Assembly: GCA_030704615.1 (NCBI GenBank)
Contig: CM060731.1
Location: 2,294,001 to 2,358,000, forward strand
Length of the DNA stretch: 64,000 bases
Source: Takakia lepidozioides
Lineage: Eukaryota; Streptophyta; Takakiopsida; Takakiales; Takakiaceae
Direction: 5' to 3'
The notes under the pieces: generated by a model
What the model was told of the DNA's origin: nothing
Seen by the model: the letters and a program-made list of their open reading frames with translations, nothing else
The model's database searches: none
Made by a program: the position numbers and the translations under genes
In this document: positions 24,843 through 34,460 of the stretch, in pieces
Numbering within the stretch: the stretch's first letter is position 1
Layout: each line of letters opens with the position of its first letter

Positions 24843-25293
24843 CTTCCTTCAAGTGCTCAGTCAATGACTACAACGTTTTGACCTGCCCCTAACTTTCCAT
24901 GAAGAAGCGTTTGGCATGGGCCAAATCCAGCTTGATGTTTGACTGCCAACAAAAACATGCAGAAGCGTTACATTCGATTCATGTGGAAAGATTACTGAAA
25001 ATTGGGGAAGGATGGGCAGAGGGAAATGGGAGGACAAATTACTTCGTATATCACCTCCACCATTCCATCCATAGTGAGACGATACCATGTCCGGTCAGTT
25101 TTTGCCACGGCTTTCTGAATGAGCTCGGGCTCCAGCATTTCCGCAAACATGTGCGGATCAGTGAGACCAGTTTTCCTCACCCTGTACAGCATATGTGCCA
25201 TGTGGGTATGCACGTACGCATTTTCAGTGATCCTGCAAGGCACACTCTCCAGTTCAGTCCACGAAAGCACGGAAACAAAACAGATTGGAAACC

Positions 25294-25313
25294 GAAATGC
25301 GGCACCGCATTTC
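25294..25313. repeat. Intronic palindrome (methyltransferase intron 2)
   Basis: GAAATGCGGCACCGCATTTC inside the deduced 112-nt intron 25344-25233. Equivalent copies lie in intron 6 (10297-10316) and intron 7 (9041-9058). Confidence 0.9.
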
Positions 25314-27222
25314 GAACGTGCTTGGGAGGGTATGAGTATCTTACGAGTTGAGGTCCGCCATGGCATTCTTGAGCAGGGAGGAGTCTGCGGCCTTCACCTT
25401 GAGGATGACACACTCCACCATGTAATGCCAGCCAATGTGCTTGGCATGGTTCTGCTTGATGTACTCCCACCAGGCAAGAAGTCGGTGATTCCCGTCCCAC
25501 ACAAAGAACATTTTACCCGACATATGGCCGAAGTCTGGATCACCCTTCAGCGTTGCCTCGAATTCGTCGTTGCGAGTGTGCCAGTGAATATCCCAGGTTG
25601 ACAATTCATCCGCAGTGGGTCCACGAGATTCGCCGTCCTCATTCTCAAGGGAAACGTAGAAGGCTGGCGAACCTAGACGGTACCCTTCTCGAAATGCGAA
25701 CTTGAGCTTATCCACATCTCCGGGAAGTGCCTGCCTGACGATGGGAAGGGAGACCATGTGACAGAGTGGGATTCAAAGAGTCCGCTGGAATACCCTGCTG
25801 CCCAGAACTCTGCCAATGCTACTGTGTGTCTCCTCCAACATTGTATCCGCTGCACTTTGGAATTCCTTCGGAGACATTTCTGCACGTGGCGGTAGGGGTT
25901 GAGCAGCTGGAGCATCCCCAACTGGAGCTGCACTCTGGGGAATCTTTGTGGGCAATTCTGCAATTGCAGAGGCCTCCTCTGGGCCTGCAGTATTCTGAAG
26001 ATCTTCCTCAACGGTGGTCAGGTCTTGCTGCGAACGTTGAGCGGCAGCACCCTCCTCCGGTACTAGATCGACAAAATCGGTCGATCCCATTGCCTTCGCT
26101 GCAGCAGAGACGCCCCCAACATCACCAGGCTGGAAATCAAGCAGGAACTAGGCTTCAGCTCGTGGAATCGGTTTTGCGGGAGACTGCTCCGCCCTCCCCC
26201 TTGTGCTTCCTCATTCTTGCAGGTGAAGGTGTCTGCTGCAATTGAATCTGCTTCATTTGCGTGGGTGGGGGGGAAACGGCCTAGTCCGGTTCAGAAACAA
26301 GTTGAAGGACGGGCTACTTCTTCTTCGTCTTTGCTCGAGAAGGGCCCGACCCCTGCTGGCGATTCTCCATGACCTTCGAACGCAAGTCGCTCTCTAGGGC
26401 TTTGAACTGCAAAGACTTGCCCTTCGAAGCCGCGTCCTTGAAACGCACAGGGCTAGGCCTGGCAGGAAGACCCGTGCTCGTGGATCGGCTGGGTGTGCGT
26501 GCTGCAGCTAGCTCCACGGACTCTTCATGCGGCTCTTCGGATTCCTGCGATCCCTCCAGCATGTCCACCTTTCCAGTTAGGCATGCAAACATCTTCTGCA
26601 TTCAAGTCTCCTAGCATACAGTCTAAGAATTGCAGAAGAAAAATGAGGGGGGTTTCGGTGCTCGATCAGCTGCGCGAATCCCGATAGCACGGAGCTCTCA
26701 CTGGTGGCTGGGTTGCCTGCGTGGCCTGCTGCTGCGAGTTGGCAATCTCCTCCTGTAGACACATCTGCTTCCTCCCCTTCGGCATTGGCCTACGTCCGAA
26801 GTACAATTTTCGGAGCTTGCGACGATGTCTCTTCTCTGGTGCACGCACTCCCTCCCTCTCAGGTTCGAGCATAAGAAGAATAGAGACAGGGAAAAGGGGC
26901 GAAGAGTGCAGATGGAAAGGGCGCAAGAGGGGTGACTGAGTAGACACGACAAAAGAAGATGAAACGGCGGTGATGCATCACTTGGGTTCGAAAGGCTTGG
27001 ACAAAACTGTCTCCTCGTGGACTATGCGTCATTACAAAATTCAAATCGTCAAGGGTACGCCTGTCGTCCGAAAAACAAACATCATTATCCAACGGTCAGG
27101 CCGCTCCGCCTCCTGCCACTTCAGTCAGATAGAGTGCAAACATGTGCCGCAATTCCGTTGGTCCATGTGTTCACATATCATGGCATTCCGTCCTAACGTC
27201 TGATGAGTTAGAGTGAGAAAGC

Positions 27223-28845
27223 AAATGCGGCGCGGCATTTCTGTTAAGTACCATCCCGAAGCTACACATACCGTACTTGTTGGACGAAAATGCGGCACCG
27301 CATTTCCTTCCCACAGCTCCATGCCTGAGATACAAAAGGGAAATACGGCGCCGCATTTCTGTTCTGGAATGTCGAAAGGTGCGACTCGGACGGAAATGCG
27401 GTGCTGCATTTCAGTTCTGGAATGTCGAAAGGTGCGACTCGGACGGAAATGCGGTGCCGCATTTCAGTTCCCGTGGTTCATGATTTTCAATCAGAACGGA
27501 AATGCGGTACCGCATTTCCGTTCCACCTTCACATACCTTAGTTGTTGAACGGAAATGTCGTGCCGCATTTCCGTTCTGGAGAGTATGAAGGTCTCACCCG
27601 GACGGAAATACGGTGCCGCATTTCCGTCCCACAGCTCCATGCCTCACATACAGAACGGAAATTCGGCGCCGCATTTCTGTTCCGGAATGTCGGAAGGTGC
27701 GACTACGACGGAAATGCGGTGCCGCATTTCCGTTCTGGAATGTCGGAAGGTGCGACTCAGATGGAAATGCGGTGCCGCATTTCCGTTCTGGAATGTCGGA
27801 AGGTGCGACTCGGATGGAAAGGCGGTGCCGCATTTCAGTTCTGATGGTTCACGATTTTCAGTCAAAATGGAAATGCGGTACCGCATTTCCGTTTTGGAGA
27901 GTATGAAGGTCTCCCCAGGACGGAAATGCGGTGCCACATTTCCGTTCTCGAATGTCGGAAGGTGCGACTCGGACGAAAATGTGGTGCCGCATTTCAGTTC
28001 CGATGGTTCACGATTTTCAGTCAGAACGGAAATGCAGTACCGCATTTCCGTTCTAGAGAGTACGAAGGTCTCAACCGGACAGAAATGATGTGCCGCATTT
28101 CCATTCTGGAATGTCGGAAGGTGCGACTCGGACGGAAATGCCGTGCCGCATTTCAATTCCCGTGGTTCATGATTTCAATCAGAACGGAAATGCGGTACCG
28201 CATTTCCGTTCCACCTTCACATACCTTAGTTGTTGAACGGAAATGTCGTGCCGCATTTCTGTTCTGGAGAGTATGAAGGTCTCACTCGGACGGAAATACA
28301 GTGTCGCATTTCCGTGCCATAGCTCCATGCCTCATATACAAAACGAAAATGCGGTGCCGCATTTCCTTTCTGGAATGTCGGAAGGTGCGACTCGGACGGA
28401 AATGCGGTGCCGCATTTCAGTTCCGATGGTTCACTATTTCAGTCAGAACGGAAATGCGGTGCCGCATTTCCGTTCTGGAGAGTATGAAGGTCTCAACCGG
28501 ATGGAAATGCGGTGCCGCATTTCCGTCCCTCAGCTCCATGCCTCAGATACTAAACGCAAATGCGGCGCCGCATTTCTGTTCTGGAATGTCGGAAAGTGCG
28601 ACTCGGACGGAAATGCTGTGCCGCATTTCAGTTCAAGTGGTTCATGATTTTCAATCAGAACGGAAAAGCGGTACCACATTTCCGTTCCACTGTCACATAC
28701 CGTACTTGTTGGATGGAAATGCGGCACCGCATTTCCGTTTTGGAGAGTATAAAGGTTTCCCCCGGACGGAAATTCGGTGCCGGTTTTCCGTCGCAATGGT
28801 GCATGACTAAGATGCAAAACGGAAATGCGGCGCTGTATTTCCGTC
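27223..28845. repeat. Right palindrome array, ~31 units, ~54-bp period
   Basis: About 31 copies of AAATGCGGYRCCGCATTT, each about 20 bp, alternate with spacers of about 33-34 bp. The spacers fall into five recurrent types that I name by a core: A GGAATGTCGGAAGGTGCGAC, B GGTTCACGATTTTCAGTC, C GGAGAGTATGAAGGTCTC, D CAGCTCCATGCCTCA, E CCTTCACATACCTTAG. Their order is approximately D-A-A-B-E-C, D-A-A-A-B-C, A-B-C, A-B-E-C, D-A-B-C, D-A-B-E-C: a higher-order repeat with a D-A-B-(E)-C backbone. Degeneration increases at both edges. The array lies between the divergent 5' ends of the methyltransferase gene (26872) and the transposase gene (about 29022), so it occupies their shared promoter space. 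Confidence 0.92.
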
Positions 28846-29021
28846 CAACAGCAATCAAAAGTATCACTCCGGACGGAAGTGCTGAACCTCATTTTCGCAT
28901 GCGGAACCTCAATTGGTTGCATTGTTCCGAAACAACACAATTGCGGTGTGTCTTAATGAACACAACTTGGTTGTCTAACCGTTTTAACTAACAGTCCCGG
29001 CACTTGTCAGTGCGAACGTTC

Positions 29022-32000
29022 ATGTCTGCACCGAGAATACTGCTGGATCCACCCTTAGGAGAAACTGTCAGGAGATGTTATTTCGTCGCCGAATCGGCCA
29101 TCATTGTCATACTTACTGGATATGGAATCACACCTCCCACCTTCATGCATGTAGCTTGAAACAATACTTTCCACTTCAATGTGCGACTTCCAATCGTCGA
29201 TGGACCCGCAGATCCACTTACATGGTGCCTGTGAGCCTTGGTCTGTCGCTATACTGAACCTCGCACTTGCCAACTTCGTGCGGTCTTCGATGGCTCCGAA
29301 TTCCTACGCTATAGTTTGCTGTCCTCCGCAACTTGGGAGAGCCTGGATCCCAAACGAGGGAAGACTTTGCAGAGTGACTGAAACTTACCTTTGGTCCAAA
29401 TTCAAGCTCAAACCGGGCACAGTTTATTTGGAAGAAGAAAGGAAGGATGTTCCTGGACAGGTTGACGAGACCATTGTCATGCTAGGTAACGACGGAGGTT
29501 GCGAAATCAAATGGCACGTACCCCCATCAAACATCATCCTGTACCGAGTTGTGGGAATGCCCATTCCCTTTCCGAATCAGTCGCTGCCCACACCATCCAC
29601 AAAGGAGTCCGAAAACCGACAGGCGGCCACTGCTAATAGAGAGGTATGCAACGATAATCATTCCCGACCTGGACCGTCAAGACCCTCCATAGTTTCTCGT
29701 GTGGACGTATTCGACATTTCCGACGAGGAAGATGAGTGCATTGAGGTCCCCATGTCCTCCACACGGTCGTTCAAATCTGACATGGACGTCTCTGCAGGTG
29801 CTACGCATGTACCCTCGAGCATAAATCCAACCCGGTCCATTGTGAAGCTCCTACGGCAACATCACCTCGATGGTTCTCGCTCCGAGCTGGCTGCTCTCGA
29901 CTATGCCAAATTTCCAGTCAGGAAGGTAACGTATCTGCCTCCCGAAGTTGATGGCAATGTCATCTTCGAGTTTCCACCTGTTACTTCGTCAAACAAAGCC
30001 TCAGGGATGTTAACAGACATGGATCGAAAGCATGACGGACACCCCTGGTATGTGACAAAGACCAGTAGCACAAAAATTGCTGATGGTGTTCGTGTACGAT
30101 ACGTCCTCTGTGCGGGGAAGTTGAGGTGCCTCAATCCCGCTTGCTTCCACTTTCTCTCCAAAGGAGGGCGGAGAAACGAGACGGATTGGACTGGCACAAC
30201 CCATCATCCATTCATTGTCTCCAGCCAAGCTCCTGCGGGTACTTTCAAGTGCGCACATTGCAAAGAACTACCGACGTGCATGTCCATGTGCAGAGCCAAG
30301 CAATATTACGTAATCCATTTGCTCCCGGACTTGACTAGAGCTTGCATACACGTTGGGGTCCACTGCCACCCTTGGCGAGAGGCAACATGCGTGAGGCTGT
30401 GCAGGAAGCACACGACATCATAAAAGAGGAGGTGAAATTGAGCCCCGGAGCCAAACCAAAGCAGATTCAGCTGAAGGCAGCCCACAAGATTGCTCTTGGC
30501 AAAATCATATCTGAAGATGGTTTAGACCGAGTGCCCTTGAACGAAGAGGAGATGCTTGACCTGTTGGAGTCCGTCTCGCATGTTTGTAGTCCGAATGTGC
30601 GGAATCACATCGTATCTTGCAAGTAGGAGTTCGGCCGGGGGTCGGACATGCACTCAATTCTGGAGGTGAAACGAATGACTGGATATGACTACATCCAAGG
30701 TAGCAGGTTTCCAGGGCAAGGCAACGAATCCGATCGTTGTTACATTTTTAAAATGTCGACGTGTGGGCCTGGGAGTGGAGTCAACTTGGTCACTTGCATG
30801 ACAACTGGAAACTTGTCGAATGCTTGGGTGATGTTTGATCACATCAAGCGAATTACAAACCATCAGTGGGTGACTATGGATGCGCATGTTTATGACTATC
30901 ACTCCAAGAGGCTCATGACGATTGCAATCTGCGAGATGAAAGGGGAGGACACACAGTCGGAGATGCATCTGTGGGAGGGCATAAACGAGCAGATGGCAAG
31001 GGCGGGATTGGCAGAGCCCAATTATAGGGGATTCATGGCAGACAACGCTCAGGCCAACTGGGCAGCGGTGCGGCGTGTGTACGGTGAGGACCCCAATGTT
31101 CCAATGGAGGGGAAGGAGAGATCCTGTGAATTCCATTGGATACAGAGTCTATCTCACTACACTACCAAATTTGTTGCTAGCTCATTCCAGGCTGAACACC
31201 ATGTCCTTTGTACGGCGTGGAAGGATGCACCCACATTTGATGACGCGGAGGTTAAGTTTGCTATCATCGAGGCTTGGTGGAACACGTCAGGTGCAGTGGA
31301 GACAACCAATCTGGGAGCCTTGCACAGCTGGTTGGGTGGTGGCATTTCCGGTATCGACAGTTCGGACAGTACATGCGGGAGGTATGATGGTGTCATTTTC
31401 GTGCAATTGTCTTTCTATTACGGACCTTTCCATTGGTCCCTCACCATTGTTTGTGTCCTTGTAGGAGCGGTGCTTGGATTCTGACACGGACATGCCGAAC
31501 ACGAATATGGCAGAATCAGTGCACTCCTCCTGGCGAGCGTCTTCTGCTGCACATCTGGTGGACGTAGTGACGGCCACAACGGAGGACATCGACAGAGCAA
31601 TCATGCAGCAAGCCACGTACTACAAGTTCCTGAGCGGGAAACAATGGGGCTTTGGGCCGCGACAGGAGGAATTGTTGGTACGAATAGCTTCGAGGTCGAA
31701 GAATCCACTGAAATGGGCGACAACATTGCGAGAGAAGATCAAAGGGACGCCTCTGCACCGCAGAGTGAGCACCTAGAGGGGACATCCGTACTCGCCCTGT
31801 GAGGCGGAGGATTGAAGAGGAACCCGGGTGCGAAGAGGATTCCTGGAGATCCGACAGGAACATTCGGACAACACCTCGAGGGCCCGTCATGTTGCCGCAC
31901 AATGTGTCTTCCAGCAGTGGAAGCCCAAGAAATTCCAGATCGCCATCGCCTTCAAGCGGGGATTCCGTGCGAGAAATTCCCACCGCTCGCTTGCCCCATT

Positions 32001-32720
32001 CCGCCCGCTGTTGCAGTATGGCCAATCCATTGTGGAGACGACTGTGTCTGCGTCACAGTGGAGAATTGCTCGCACAAAGCCGTCGTTTCGAGGCAGGTGT
32101 TCCGCAATTCAAGTGGATACACGACAACGTTGTTTAGAGATGATAAGGAGGAATCCAGATGGGGCTGTCCCTGCTCCTACTTTTATAGGAAGATTTATCC
32201 ATGCAAAGTTTGCGGAGGCGACAACCACCCAGTTCTGGTTCTGCAGGCACGACATTATGACTTGCGTGTATGGAAAGCCCAAGTACGGCATACAAACAAT
32301 GCCAGAGGCTCCCCGGTGTGGCCGGTGGAACCAGGTTGCGATCTGAGTCAGGTTGAGGCCGACGCCCTTACCGCCGCAGGATTTCGGATGGTGCAGCGCA
32401 CTGACGTCCCCAGACAACCATTTCCACTTCCACAGCCTCCACCACCGACCCCTGTGAGAGCAAGAACAATGGGACCCGACAGCTCTAAGCATCCTACACA
32501 CCGTTGGGGGAAACCGAAGAGGCGGCGACCTCCCTCAAAAGTGAACGAGACAAGGATGGGGAATGCAATTCGGATGAACTGTACAATCCAGAGCTCGAAA
32601 GAAGTGCCCCCACCAGGCTTCGGGCGTGTGTATCAGATGGCCACGGCTGTCGCACACCTCACTTCGGTAAGCTCCTCCTCCAGTCATGTTATAGTTACTC
32701 GCTTTGATGCGCGCGCCTGA
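29022..32720 (+). pseudogene. MULE-type transposase with GCM/WRKY-like and SWIM zinc fingers
   Basis: A possible start is ATG 29022; the main frame runs 29179-30423. A Cys/His block (CLNPACFHF, CAHCKELPTCMSMC, then ACIHVGVHCHP, about 30125-30370) resembles the GCM1/WRKY-type finger of MULE transposases. The DDE core follows at 30648-31600: VTMDAHVYDYHSKRLM, FMADNAQANWAAVRRVYG, CEFHWIQSL and, after an apparent intron (31382-31465), TNMAESVHSSW carrying the acidic third residue. A degenerate SWIM motif (CPCSYFYRKIYPCKV) is near 32165-32210 and has lost the final His. Frameshifts occur near 30375 and 31310, an in-frame TAG at 30624, and further shifts after 31776. It would have bound and cut the ends of the surrounding MULE. 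Confidence 0.72.
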
Positions 32721-33395
32721 CTCCCAACCTGGCCGCCGGGCCAACTTGGAGTTTCGGCTGCTCACCGGGGCATAACGGTCCCCCTTTGCTCTCCCAAAGA
32801 ACCCTCCACCGATTTGGAACCAGCGGGAATTCCCTTTGGTAGTTGGCAGTCCGGAACAGCTCCTCACTCCTTGGTCGCTTTCCGGCTCGCTCGCTTACTC
32901 ACTAGTTTTTGGTCACCAACGGCTTGCACCGTTCTCGGGGTTACTACTCCCTATATATACTTCTGTAGCTGTCCGCGGGGGTTTCATAACCAGCCATGCC
33001 ATTTTATGGTGAACCACCACAAAAACCCTCGACTCCCGGTGATGAGTCGCGGTGAGTCTTGGCCCACTCACCACGGCCCCTATGGACCGTGATGAGTCCC
33101 AAGACTCCCCACGACTCCCACCACGAGGTCTCCGCCCCCATGGTGAGTCCTATGCCACCCCCACTAAGTCCCGCTAAGCTACCACCACCCCTTGTGGAGC
33201 CACCCCCCCGCAACCCGGTGTGCGGGGCTCCACCTAGTGAGCGCCTCCGCCTCCTTGAGTGCCTTGGGCACTCAAGGGTGCTTCAGCTCCCCATACCTGT
33301 CGCTGCCGCTGCCCCCACCACAGGGGCAGCCCCTCATGTGTCCCGACCCCCTGCCCTCAAGGCAAAGGGCCGCGACAACGGCAGGCTCAGCTGTT

Positions 33396-33623
33396 TGCAA
33401 TGAGGTGTACACCATCACCATTTCAGAATTACCCACCTGCAATTGCACCGACTTCCAGATCATGGCGAACAAGGGGGCATCATACTGCCCTTGCAAGCAT
33501 CTGTACTACGTGTACCTAAAGAGACTCCGGTGTAATTCCACAACTCATCACTTCATACATGCACCGGTGTTGAGCCCCCAAGAGGTGCACACTCTTCTGA
33601 ATATGGATCCAGGGGACCAGTGA
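33396..33623 (+). pseudogene. SWIM-type zinc-finger exon near the right MULE end
   Basis: The frame reads VYTITISELPTCNCTDFQ, then YCPCKHLYYVYLKRL, ending with VLSPQEVHTLLN. The CxC...CxH spacing and the hydrophobic follow-up match SWIM zinc fingers (ZSWIM2/MEX or SWIM-RING type, where the finger is followed by a QxALLSxEL-like helix). Upstream frames (33050-33390) are Pro-rich and probably intron or low-complexity. It could be the last exon of the transposase transcript or a separate cargo gene. The CCHC-type metal ligands are intact, unlike the SWIM motif at 32.2 kb. Confidence 0.6.
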
Positions 33624-33876
33624 GCTTGGCTTGCGGTCCCAACACTATGGTACGCCCATCCTTTTCGGATAGTAGAACTGTACTGCTGCAAGTAGCTCTG
33701 ACTCTAGCCACAGAAAGGTCCGACTTATGTCTTGCCTACCAGTAACATGTTTTGCTCGAACTAAGATAATACTATGTCATTCACTCGTGTTTCCACATGC
33801 ATGTATTTTTGTGTGTTGGAGGGTTCCTGTTTTTCTGCTCTTCCAAACTTTGCTTTCCTCATTCGACCCCCGGCAA

Positions 33877-33993
33877 GGAAATGCGGCGCCGCATTTCCAA
33901 ATAACGTCGTAGGTACTGGTAGATGCGGCCTTCGCCAACACCAAACCGCCCAGAAATTTCGCACGTGCAAACCCTAATGCGGCACCGCATTTC
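33877..33993. repeat. Two palindromes downstream of the transposase gene
   Basis: Perfect GGAAATGCGG/CGCC-centred palindrome at 33877-33898 and AATGCGGCACCGCATTT at about 33976-33992. A degraded half (TGTGCCGCATTTCC) lies at 34319-34332. All are inside the right MULE boundary. Confidence 0.88.
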
Positions 33994-34382
33994 CCAGTTG
34001 AGTCACAAACCTTTCCCGCCGAATACCCGAAGATAACATAATTGTGCAGACTCTATTGGTTCAATCGCGGCAAAAGGGTCAGCTTCATTCCAATGTTAAG
34101 GCATGTAAAACCGCGGAATACTCTATACAGGCCAGTATGCGACGTCCTTTTGCCGTGGTATACTGGATTTCTCGTTGCACGGTCACTCATTTCCATGAGC
34201 GGATCTACCATGAGCGAACTTGTTACTGACGACATATCTTCGCCGCATTACAGGATCTGGAATTTCCAAAAACGGCAAGGTCAAATTAAAAAAAACTATT
34301 ATTTTAATACTTGTTTAATGTGCCGCATTTCCAAATTTGGAGGAGTCCGCTCATGAAATCCGCGTGTCTTAGACTTCGGCTC

Positions 34383-34451
34383 ACCGCTCATGCGGCTCAT
34401 GCGGCTCATGGCTCATGGCTCATGGTTTCTACTCATGAAATAGTAAACCTC
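34383..34451 (-). repeat. Right terminal inverted repeat and subterminal repeats of the MULE
   Basis: Read on the minus strand from 34451 it begins GAGGTTTA then CTATTTCATGAG. After a short interval come tandem CATGAGC-type repeats with some GCATGAGCC variants. Followed on the plus strand by TSD CACTAATCT (34452-34460). The TIR is imperfect (16/20 at the tip) and the right end has more subterminal repeat units than the left. Confidence 0.78.
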
Positions 34452-34460
34452 CACTAATCT

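Larger units (their letters stand above)
11054..24847 (+). mobile_element. Rearranged Tat/Ogre-like Ty3/gypsy element with three LTRs, nested in exon 4
   Basis: A single 5-bp target duplication CTTCC (11054-11058 and 24843-24847) encloses the whole unit. Removing the unit and one TSD restores an uninterrupted exon of the ParB-methyltransferase gene. Order: LTR-A (+), PBS, ORF1, gag, protease, then integrase/RT and a 3' ORF region lying on the minus strand, polypurine tract, LTR-B (+), a 42-bp junction containing tRNA-Arg sequence, LTR-C (-). Orientation given refers to LTR-A/gag. The tRNA-Arg PBS, the extra ORF before gag and the lack of a chromodomain fit the Tat/Ogre group of plant gypsy elements. 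All coding parts are broken by stops or frameshifts. Confidence 0.9.
7871..26872 (-). pseudogene. ParB-like domain + N6A/N4C-type DNA methyltransferase gene (10 exons, disrupted)
   Basis: Exons deduced from GT..AG borders that keep frame: 26872-26702, 26595-25345, 25232-25043, 24867-24843 joined to 11053-10869, 10829-10668, 10585-10370, 10221-9106, 9009-8745, 8642-8447, 8339-7871; about 1,400 residues. Exon 2 ends in a ParB/sulfiredoxin-like segment with FFVWDGNHRLLAW (about 25500). Exons 7-9 carry a beta-class amino-methyltransferase: motif IV region DMIILDIPDG (about 9345-9372), then RARMVLDDKGCVVVMAS, then motif I split over exons 8/9 (VLDLVCGTG|AS), then AGRF and FAYEED. The usual DPPY tetrad is replaced by DIPD. 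The C-terminus is acidic. Breaks: TAG at 26314, 26281, 26148, 9855 and 8629, TGA at 25773, a frameshift near 9280 and a 13.8-kb LTR element in exon 4. Likely MULE cargo; expected role is sequence-specific DNA binding and methylation (inferred). Confidence 0.7.
4677..34460. mobile_element. Giant Mutator-like (MULE) composite element with 9-bp TSD
   Basis: Seen: CACTAATCT occurs as direct repeats at 4677-4685 and 34452-34460. Immediately inside, the left end (4686 on) and the reverse complement of the right end (34451 back) match at 16 of the first 20 positions, including 12 identical bases CTATTTCATGAG. Both ends continue into ATGAGCC subterminal repeats. A 9-bp target duplication and terminal repeats starting with G-rich sequence fit Mutator-like elements, and a MULE-type transposase lies inside (29.0-33.6 kb). 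Length is 29.8 kb, or about 16 kb without the nested LTR element. Cargo: two related unknown genes, a ParB-methyltransferase gene and palindrome arrays. All long genes carry stops or frameshifts, so this copy is non-autonomous now. Inference: the ends define one insertion event; coincidence of TSD plus TIR plus transposase is unlikely. Confidence 0.78.

Noticed and set aside
27223-28845. CRISPR array
   Set aside because: Regular palindromic repeats and ~33-bp spacers look similar, but spacers fall into a few recurring families, repeats drift, no cas genes exist and the context is a plant transposon.
27125-28991. Long overlapping frames rich in GNAAPHF, CRISV and CGAAF motifs on both strands
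   Set aside because: They are translations of the palindromic repeats in different frames, open on both strands because of the repeat, and not proteins.
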